7,968 bases of DNA from Lachnospiraceae bacterium (lineage in GTDB: Bacteria > Bacillota > Clostridia > Lachnospirales > Lachnospiraceae), in the NCBI GenBank assembly GCA_003488965.1, contig DNJW01000212.1, forward strand, positions 1 to 7,968, written 5' to 3'. This document shows, in pieces, positions 1-4,769 of the stretch. Position numbers and translations under genes: made by a program. The notes beneath the pieces were generated by a model that saw only the letters and a list, made by a program, of their open reading frames with translations, searched no databases and was not told the DNA's origin. The stretch's first letter is position 1; each line of letters opens with the position of its first letter.

Positions 1-1
1 G

Positions 2-55
2 GGAGGCGGCATGGGGGTTAGTATAAAAATGACGAAGAAACCACATCTTGCATAG
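2..55 (+). other. Possible 3' end of an upstream reading frame
   Basis: One + strand frame is open from base 2 to a TAG at 53-55 and would encode about 17 residues ending KMTKKPHLA. The other two + frames stop at about bases 19-21 and 24-26. The strong terminator 36 bases downstream fits the idea that a + strand transcript ends here. The stretch is too short to show homology or coding bias, and a minus-strand gene beginning to the left of the window is equally possible. No function is assigned. Confidence 0.15.
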
Positions 56-71
56 GAAACACGTGTTCCTA
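53..71. promoter_or_regulatory. Imperfect palindrome, weakly LexA-box-like
   Basis: TAGGAA at 53-58 is the reverse complement of TTCCTA at 66-71, and AACACGTGTT at 58-67 is a perfect 10-bp palindrome with a CACGTG centre. Bases 56-69 agree with the Bacillus LexA consensus CGAACRNRYGTTYC, as I recall it, at every position except the first two. The site lies upstream of the 91-130 terminator, so it should not control the mraZ operon. It could serve a gene to the left of the window or be chance. Confidence 0.2.
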
Positions 72-90
72 CAACATATAGAAAATGCCG

Positions 91-130
91 AAAAAATGCA
101 CTTTACAAGGAATTGTAAAGTGCATTTTTT
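91..130. terminator. Strong intrinsic terminator upstream of the cluster
   Basis: AAAAAATGCACTTTACAA (91-108) and its exact reverse complement (113-130) form an 18-bp perfect stem closed by a GGAA (GNRA-type) tetraloop. The 3' arm ends in six T and the 5' arm begins with six A, so it can terminate transcription in either direction. It sits 24 bases before the -35 box of the mraZ promoter. It should therefore stop read-through from the left and make the cluster depend on its own promoter. Confidence 0.92.
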
Positions 131-153
131 ATAAATAAATTCCTCAAATTTAC

Positions 154-182
154 TTGTCAAACCATGTATCTTAGTATAAAAT
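154..182 (+). promoter_or_regulatory. Sigma-A-type promoter of the mraZ operon
   Basis: TTGTCA (154-159, 5 of 6 to TTGACA) and TAAAAT (177-182, 5 of 6 to TATAAT) are separated by 17 bp. The overlapping TATAAA at 175-180, with a 15-bp spacer, is an alternative -10. The region is AT-rich, follows the terminator directly, and predicts a transcription start near 188-190. That is exactly where the phased repeats begin, with a leader of about 125 nt before mraZ. No other convincing promoter was seen in the window. Confidence 0.6.
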
Positions 183-190
183 CTATATAA

Positions 191-230
191 AAGTGGTGGG
201 AAGTGGTGTGAAGTGGTGACAAGGTGGGGA
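191..230 (+). promoter_or_regulatory. MraZ box: four 10-bp-phased AAGTGGTG-type repeats
   Basis: Four consecutive 10-base units start at 191, 201, 211 and 221. The first three share AAGTGGTG and differ only in their last two bases (GG, TG, AC). The fourth is degenerate (AAGGTGGGGA). One repeat per helical turn, at the predicted transcription start just upstream of mraZ, is the hallmark of the MraZ operator. In E. coli the unit is TGGGN with 5-base spacers, and in mycoplasmas it is an AAAGTG-type unit. The unit here is closer to the mycoplasma form. The likely role is autoregulation of this operon by MraZ, with occupancy blocking or modulating transcription initiation. The regulatory direction cannot be read from sequence. 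Confidence 0.78.
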
Positions 231-315
231 CAGAATTCTCTACAGACATTCCATAGCGGAAGAACTTCATATCGTCCGGTGGCAGACCGCTTTTTTGGAA
301 CGGCGGGTGAGCTTT

Positions 316-747
316 ATGTTTATGGGAGAGTACAACCATACAATCGATGCAAAAAACCGGCTAATCATTCCCTCAAAGTTCCGCGAAGCTCTCGGCGATG
401 AGTTTGTTGTGACAAAGGGGCTGGATGGCTGTTTATTTGTGTACGATAATAAGGAATGGCTTTCCTTTGAGGAAAAGCTGCGTAGCCTGCCGCTTACGAA
501 TAAAGAAGCAAGAACGTTTGTCCGTTTTTTTCTTGCAGGAGCTGCCAGCGTGGAAGTGGACAAGCAGGGAAGGATACTGATACCTTCTATATTAAAAGAA
601 TTTGCGGGTATCAATAAGGAAGTGGTTCTTATAGGTGTGGCAAGCAGAATCGAAATCTGGAGCAAGGAAAGATGGGAAGGCGAATCCGCTTATGAGGATA
701 TGGAAAGCATTGCGGAGCATATGTCGGAGCTGGGGCTTGGCATATAA
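316..747 (+). CDS. mraZ: Transcriptional regulator MraZ
   Basis: This is a 143-residue DNA-binding regulator of the dcw cluster, made of two AbrB-like (SpoVT/MraZ) beta-barrel repeats that assemble into a ring. The N-terminus [13 protein letters not shown] is the family signature. The two repeats carry the paired D-x-K-x-x-R motifs: D11-K13-R15 followed by IIPSKF, and D82-K83-G85-R86 followed by ILIP. The first repeat has DAKNR where DAKGR is usual. A conserved VASRIEIWS follows at 108-116. The start is ATG 316: GGGTGAG (305-311) lies just upstream and the length matches the family. The open frame extends to TTG 295 but lacks a ribosome binding site there. It is the first gene after the promoter and phased repeats, which are its probable own operator. 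rsmH follows after 45 bases. Confidence 0.96.
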   Translation: MFMGEYNHTIDAKNRLIIPSKFREALGDEFVVTKGLDGCLFVYDNKEWLSFEEKLRSLPLTNKEARTFVRFFLAGAASVEVDKQGRILIPSILKEFAGINKEVVLIGVASRIEIWSKERWEGESAYEDMESIAEHMSELGLGI

Positions 748-792
748 ACAGACAAGACAGATTGGATTTACAGAACCGGTAAGGAGTAACGG

Positions 793-1728
793 ATGGAATT
801 TAAACATAGTTCCGTTTTGCTGGAGGAGGCAATTGACAGTTTAAGGATAAAAAGTGATGGAATATACCTTGACGGAACTCTGGGCGGGGGCGGCCATTCT
901 TACGAGATCGCAAAGCGTCTGGGGAAAAACGGAAGACTAATCGGCATTGACCAGGATGGGGAGGCGATAGAGGCAGCCGGTAAAAGGCTTTCGCCTTTTG
1001 CAGATAGGGTTACTATTGTAAGGAATAATTACTGCAATAGCAAGGAAGTACTGAAGGAACTGAAAATAGGAAAAGTGGACGGTATTCTTTTGGACTTGGG
1101 AGTGTCTTCTTATCAGCTGGATAATCTGGAAAGAGGATTTTCCTACAAATATGATACTCCTCTGGATATGCGGATGGACAGACGGCAGGAACTGAGCGCC
1201 AAGGATATTGTCAATGAATATACGGAAGAAGAACTGTTCCGCATTATAAAGGATTATGGCGAGGATAGGTTTGCAAAAAATATAGCAAAACATATTGTAC
1301 GGGCCAGACGGGAAAAAAAGATAGAAACTACAGGCGAACTGAATGAAATCATAAAAGCAGCGATACCGGCTAAAATGCGGCAGATGGGCGGACATCCTTC
1401 CAAAAGGACATTTCAGGCAATCCGCATCGCATGCAACCGGGAACTGGAAGTCCTGAAGGACTCTTTGGATGATTTTGTAAACTGTCTGCAGCCAGAAGGA
1501 AGATTGTGTATTATTACGTTCCATTCTCTGGAAGACAGAATAGTGAAAACGGCATTTAAAAACTATGAAAACCCATGTACATGCCCGCCGGATTTTCCGG
1601 TGTGCGTATGCGGAAAAAGACCGGAGGGAAGAGTGGTTACAAGAAAGCCGGTACTTCCCGGCGAGGAAGAAATTGCAGCAAATAAACGGTCAAAAAGTGC
1701 GAAACTAAGAGTATTTGAAAAGGAATAA
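793..1728 (+). CDS. rsmH: 16S rRNA (cytosine(1402)-N(4))-methyltransferase RsmH
   Basis: This 311-residue SAM-dependent cytoplasmic enzyme (formerly MraW) N4-methylates C1402 of 16S rRNA in the ribosomal P site. Family motifs are in order: the SAM-binding loop [10 protein letters not shown] at 27-36, the acidic strand end GIDQD at 51-55, LLDLGVSS at 99-106, LDMRMD at 124-129, [12 protein letters not shown] at 207-218, and [12 protein letters not shown] at 241-252. A C-terminal [14 protein letters not shown] (262-275) has two CxC pairs (C262/C264 and C271/C273), a plausible metal site, though this is only inference. The length is typical for the family. The start at ATG 793 has AAGGAG at 781-786. 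Its stop at 1726-1728 lies four bases before the ftsL start, so the two are almost certainly co-transcribed and probably translationally coupled. Confidence 0.97.
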   Translation: MEFKHSSVLLEEAIDSLRIKSDGIYLDGTLGGGGHSYEIAKRLGKNGRLIGIDQDGEAIEAAGKRLSPFADRVTIVRNNYCNSKEVLKELKIGKVDGILLDLGVSSYQLDNLERGFSYKYDTPLDMRMDRRQELSAKDIVNEYTEEELFRIIKDYGEDRFAKNIAKHIVRARREKKIETTGELNEIIKAAIPAKMRQMGGHPSKRTFQAIRIACNRELEVLKDSLDDFVNCLQPEGRLCIITFHSLEDRIVKTAFKNYENPCTCPPDFPVCVCGKRPEGRVVTRKPVLPGEEEIAANKRSKSAKLRVFEKE

Positions 1729-1732
1729 TGTG

Positions 1733-2224
1733 ATGGCACAGTATAGAGTAAGAGAAACAAACAGAAGACAGACGGCATACATGGGAAGAAACAGCTCTTA
1801 CATTCATGGGAATGCGGCAAGAAAGCTGGATGAAAAGGTATATGTGCCGGACAGACCCAAAAAACAGCTCAGCAATACCGCAAAGAAAAACCGGGAAAAG
1901 GCACATCATATGAGTCTTGGGTATGTCCTTTTTCTGTCAGGGGCGGTAATTGCTGCGGGATTTATTCTGACAGCTTACATCGGCCTGCAGGCGGATATTA
2001 CCAACAGTATAAAAAATATATCCCGGCTGGAAAGCCAGCTGAATTCTCTTAGGCTTGACAACGATGAGGAATACAGCCGTATTACGAATAATGTGGATTT
2101 GGAAGAAGTCAAACGGGTTGCAATCCAGGAACTGGGGATGAAATATGCGGAAGAAGGACAGATAGTCAGCATTACGGGCGGCGGAAGCGACTACATGAGA
2201 CAAGTGTCGGATATCCCAAAATAG
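1733..2224 (+). CDS. ftsL: Cell division protein FtsL (septum formation initiator-like)
   Basis: This is a bitopic division protein of 163 residues from ATG 1733. Residues 1-60 form a basic, polar cytoplasmic arm rich in R, K and N. About 62-83 is one hydrophobic membrane segment. Residues 84-125 form an extracytoplasmic heptad-type coiled coil (for example ISRLESQLNSLRLDN), and the short C-terminus carries VDLEEVKRVAIQELGM and EGQIVSI, as in FtsL/DivIC proteins. Sequence similarity in this family is low, so the name rests on topology and on position between rsmH and a class B PBP. FtsL links FtsQ/DivIB and DivIC to septal PBP activation. The start is ATG 1733, eight bases after AAAAGGA inside the rsmH 3' end. 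GTG 1730 is possible, while TTG 1715 would precede that site and is unlikely. The cytoplasmic arm is longer than the short one I recall for E. coli FtsL. Confidence 0.88.
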   Translation: MAQYRVRETNRRQTAYMGRNSSYIHGNAARKLDEKVYVPDRPKKQLSNTAKKNREKAHHMSLGYVLFLSGAVIAAGFILTAYIGLQADITNSIKNISRLESQLNSLRLDNDEEYSRITNNVDLEEVKRVAIQELGMKYAEEGQIVSITGGGSDYMRQVSDIPK

Positions 2225-2248
2225 GTTAGGGTGTTAAAAGCCCTATCC
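2224..2248 (+). other. Intergenic hairpin after ftsL
   Basis: GGTTAGGG (2224-2231) pairs with CCCTATCC (2241-2248) around a 9-base loop, giving seven pairs with one internal T/T mismatch. The stem begins on the last base of the ftsL stop codon. It is followed by A-rich rather than T-rich sequence, so it is not a standard terminator for + strand transcripts. It may be an RNA processing or stability element between ftsL and the PBP gene. The remaining bases up to 2327 show no convincing promoter: a TTGTTT/TATCAT pair is spaced only 13 bp. Confidence 0.4.
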
Positions 2249-2327
2249 AAAATAAAAAGAGCCGGCCTGGCAGTATTGTTTGGCATTCGAATCCTATCAT
2301 ATTAAGAAACAGTAAGAAATACTTCAT

Positions 2328-2333
2328 GGAGGT
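2328..2333 (+). promoter_or_regulatory. Ribosome binding site that favours a TTG start
   Basis: GGAGGT lies at 2328-2333, so the core GGAGG ends five bases before TTG 2338, an ideal distance. The in-frame ATG 2326 overlaps this site and has only a poor AGTAAGAAA-type sequence upstream. This makes TTG 2338 the better start for the first PBP and shortens the protein by four residues. Confidence 0.7.
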
Positions 2334-2337
2334 TATT

Positions 2338-4677
2338 TTGAGAAATCAGGTACAGAACAATACAATAAGAAAGGGGATCTATAGCAGATTTACATTGAGG
2401 ATGCGGAAAAAGCTGGTAGTACTTTTTTTGGTGGTACTGTCAGCTTTTGTCGGACTGAGCTTCCAGCTGGTGAGGATTAACCGGAACGACGGAGCGCGGT
2501 ATGAGAAGCAGGTGCTTTCCCAGCAGTCTTATGACAGCACAACGATTCCGTTTAGACGGGGCGATATCCTGGACAGCAACGGCACGAAGCTGGCTGCCAG
2601 CGAGAAAGTTTACAATGTGATTCTGGATGCGAAGGTGATGCTTTCCAGGGATGGGCAGTATGTGGAGCCTACCATAGAAGCCGTGCAGCAGAAACTGGGG
2701 CTGGATACGGGAGTTATCCGTTCGCGGCTGGAATCCCATCCTGAGTCTTCTTATTATGTTCTGGCAAAGCAGATGACCTACGATGAGGTAAAAGGGTTTA
2801 AGGAACTGCAGGAGAATGAGGAAACAGGAGCCAATATTAAGGGAATCTGGTTTGAAGAAGAATATAAGAGGGTATATCCTAACAATAGAATGGCATGTGA
2901 TGTAATTGGGTTTACCCGGAGCGATAACAGCGGACTGTTTGGTCTGGAGCAGTACTATAACGATGTATTAAGCGGTACTCCGGGCAGGGAATACGGTTAT
3001 TTGAACGATGATGCGGCTTTGGAGAGAACAACGATTGCTGCGGTGGACGGAAACTCCATTGTAACCACAATTGATGTGAATATTCAGAAAATCGTGGAAA
3101 AATACCTGAAAAAGTTTAATGATAAATATAAGGATAACTATTTAGAGAGAAACGGTAGCAATAATACAGGGTGTATTATTATGAAAGTTAATACAGGAGA
3201 AATTCTGGCGATGGCAAGCTATCCGGATTTTGATTTAAACAACCGTATGAATCCGGAGGATTTATACGGGATGCCGGTGGTAAATGAAGTGGGAAATGTG
3301 GTATCGGGAGAATATATTACTCCTGAGAGTTTCCGGAGCATGGATTCCGAACTTCAGATGCAGCAGTACAATGCGTTATGGAGAAATTTCTGCATCCATG
3401 ATACTTATGAGCCGGGTTCCGTATCCAAGCCTTTTACGGTAGCTGCCGCGCTGGATTCCGGGAGTATTACGGGCAATGAATATTTTAACTGCAACGGATA
3501 CCGGGAAGTAGGCGATTATAAAATTAAATGCCATAACAAGTGGGGGGACGGTGAACTTTCGGTAGCACAGGGAGTCGAACAGTCCTGCAACGTTGTTATG
3601 ATGGATATTGCGGCAATCATGGGAAGAAGTACTTTTATTGATTACCAGCATATCTTTAATTTTGGATTAAAAACTAATATTGACCTTTGGGGGGAATCCA
3701 GGACGGCGAGTCTGGTATATAACAAAAATACAATCGGACCTACCGAGCTGGCAACCAATTCCTTCGGGCAGGGCTTTAACGTAACGATGATACAGATGAT
3801 TACCGGGTTTTGCTCCCTGATTAACGGAGGCAATTACTATGAACCCCATATGGTGAGCAAGATTATCAGTCCCAGCGGTGCAACCGTACAGAATATTGAG
3901 CCGCGGCTGTTAAAGCAGACGATTTCGGTATCGGTTTCTGAAAAGATTAAGGAATACTGCAATCTGGTTGTTGCCGGGGAGAAGGGCACGGGAAAAACGG
4001 CGCGTCCTGCAGGCTATATGATTGGAGGAAAGACGGGAACAGCGGAAACTCTGCCCCGTAAAAATAATGAATATGTGGTTTCCTTTATGGGCTACGCGCC
4101 TGCGGATGACCCGCAGATAGCAATCTATGTGGTGGTGGACAGACCGAATGTAGTGATTCAGGATGATGCAAAATATGCCACCGGTATTGTGCGCGATATA
4201 TTGACTGAGGTACTGCCGTATATGGGTATCTTTATGACCGAAGAAGTAAGCGACAAAGAGAGGGAAGAACTGGAAGCTTTGCAGGAGGAAATCATGTCTC
4301 CGGTAGCGCCGGAAGAAGAAACGCAGGAAGAAGGCGGCGAAGGGGAAGGTCAGGAAGGAACCGGAGCGGGCAGCGGGGAAGAAGGCCAGGAAGGAACCGG
4401 CGAAGAAGGTCAGGAAGGAACCGGAGAGGGCAGCGGGGAAGGAGACGGTAATGGAACCGGGGAAGAAGGCGGTGAAGGAGAAGAGGATACCCATTCCGAA
4501 GTATGGAAGAGCTTTCCTATAGACCCGGAAACAGGATATGCGAAAGACCCGGAAACAGGCGCTTTGGTAGACCCGGAAACAGGACATGTAGTTTACGGGG
4601 GAGACGACAGTACACCGGCAGGACTTGGCAGCGCTGGGGAAAGCGGCGACAACGGGGACGACAACAGTCCGTTTTAA
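2338..4677 (+). CDS. Class B penicillin-binding protein (FtsI/PBP2B-like) with acidic repeat tail
   Basis: This is a 779-residue monofunctional D,D-transpeptidase that cross-links peptidoglycan outside the membrane. By position after ftsL it is probably the septal enzyme. Residues 1-25 are a basic cytoplasmic end, and about 26-45 is a membrane anchor. The N-terminal dimerisation/pedestal domain begins at RRGDILDSNGTKLA (73-86), and the transpeptidase domain spans about 275-630. Its active-site motifs are SVSK (catalytic S361, K364), SCN (416-418) and KTG (565-567). After about 633 comes a tail of roughly 145 residues rich in Glu and Gly with short repeats, in place of the PASTA domains of Bacillus PBP2B/SpoVD. 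The start is TTG 2338, with ATG 2326 as the alternative. It is a paralogue of the next gene: both contain WRNxCIxDTYEPGS and an FxCxGY...CH segment. No gene symbol is given because ftsI and spoVD-type paralogues cannot be separated safely without a tree. Confidence 0.93.
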   Translation: MRNQVQNNTIRKGIYSRFTLRMRKKLVVLFLVVLSAFVGLSFQLVRINRNDGARYEKQVLSQQSYDSTTIPFRRGDILDSNGTKLAASEKVYNVILDAKVMLSRDGQYVEPTIEAVQQKLGLDTGVIRSRLESHPESSYYVLAKQMTYDEVKGFKELQENEETGANIKGIWFEEEYKRVYPNNRMACDVIGFTRSDNSGLFGLEQYYNDVLSGTPGREYGYLNDDAALERTTIAAVDGNSIVTTIDVNIQKIVEKYLKKFNDKYKDNYLERNGSNNTGCIIMKVNTGEILAMASYPDFDLNNRMNPEDLYGMPVVNEVGNVVSGEYITPESFRSMDSELQMQQYNALWRNFCIHDTYEPGSVSKPFTVAAALDSGSITGNEYFNCNGYREVGDYKIKCHNKWGDGELSVAQGVEQSCNVVMMDIAAIMGRSTFIDYQHIFNFGLKTNIDLWGESRTASLVYNKNTIGPTELATNSFGQGFNVTMIQMITGFCSLINGGNYYEPHMVSKIISPSGATVQNIEPRLLKQTISVSVSEKIKEYCNLVVAGEKGTGKTARPAGYMIGGKTGTAETLPRKNNEYVVSFMGYAPADDPQIAIYVVVDRPNVVIQDDAKYATGIVRDILTEVLPYMGIFMTEEVSDKEREELEALQEEIMSPVAPEEETQEEGGEGEGQEGTGAGSGEEGQEGTGEEGQEGTGEGSGEGDGNGTGEEGGEGEEDTHSEVWKSFPIDPETGYAKDPETGALVDPETGHVVYGGDDSTPAGLGSAGESGDNGDDNSPF
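4348..4460 (+). repeat. Short repeats encoding the Gly/Glu-rich GQEGTG tail
   Basis: GGYCAGGAAGGAACCGG occurs at 4348, 4384 and 4408, and a degenerate GGTAATGGAACCGG at 4447. Bases from about 4346-4380 recur 60 bases later (4406-4440) with a single difference in the core. In the protein this gives GQEGTG at residues 671, 683 and 691 within a stretch of almost only Gly, Glu, Gln, Thr and Ser. The near-identity at DNA level suggests expansion by replication slippage or unequal exchange, so copy number is likely to differ among strains. Confidence 0.85.
4522..4593 (+). repeat. Three 24-bp tandem repeats encoding DPETGxxx
   Basis: The 14-base string GACCCGGAAACAGG starts at 4522, 4546 and 4570, an exact 24-base period. 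The protein reads DPETGYAK, DPETGALV, DPETGHVV at residues 729-752. The first five codons of each unit are identical, including synonymous positions, while the last three vary. That indicates recent duplication or selection on the DPETG part. The repeats lie in the extracytoplasmic tail after the Glu/Gly stretch and before a Gly/Ser/Asp-rich end. Confidence 0.92.
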
Positions 4678-4710
4678 CAAAATATGGTTCTTGGGCCTGA
4701 AAAAAAGAAT

Positions 4711-4759
4711 AACCTCATAAAAAGGATAATAAATTGTAGTAACACCTTTTTGTGAGGTT
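4711..4759 (+). promoter_or_regulatory. 15-bp inverted repeat covering the ribosome binding site of the SpoVD-like gene
   Basis: AACCTCATAAAAAGG (4711-4725) pairs with CCTTTTTGTGAGGTT (4745-4759) at all 15 positions, one being a G-U pair in RNA, around a 19-base loop. The 3' arm contains GTGAGGT, the only good Shine-Dalgarno sequence before ATG 4770. The folded leader would therefore hide the ribosome binding site. No T-run follows on the + strand. On the minus strand the same stem is followed after four bases by seven T (complement of 4700-4706), so it could instead terminate antisense transcription. The structure is seen directly, but its function is inferred. Confidence 0.7.
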
Positions 4760-4769
4760 TACGGTATTA

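Noticed and set aside
191..230. Short regular repeats as a CRISPR-like array
   Set aside because: The units are 10 bp without spacers, and position and sequence fit an MraZ operator.
295..315. Upstream TTG start for mraZ
   Set aside because: It would add seven residues not found in the family and would lie upstream of the clear ribosome binding site at 305-311.
937..1524. 195-codon open frame on the minus strand
   Set aside because: It lies wholly inside rsmH, whose motifs are complete, and its product shows no recognisable features.
1715..1732. TTG 1715 start for ftsL overlapping rsmH
   Set aside because: The ribosome binding site AAAAGGA lies downstream of it, and ATG 1733 is properly spaced.
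2276..2300. Internal promoter before the first PBP (TTGTTT / TATCAT)
   Set aside because: The spacing is only 13 bp and both boxes are weak.
3910..4680. 256-codon open frame on the minus strand
   Set aside because: It is antisense to the first PBP. Its length comes from the low-complexity Gly/Glu tail and a lack of complementary stops. Its Phe/Arg/Ser-rich product has no recognisable domain, and no ribosome binding site was seen.
4691..4740. Sporulation-type or vegetative promoter before the SpoVD-like gene
   Set aside because: No pair of boxes at acceptable spacing was found. TTGGGC at 4691-4696 has no credible -10, and no sigma-E-like pattern was recognised.
4752..4769. GTG 4752 start for the SpoVD-like gene
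   Set aside because: The GTG is part of the Shine-Dalgarno region itself and has no ribosome binding site upstream, although the 11-12 base spacing to ATG 4770 leaves some doubt.
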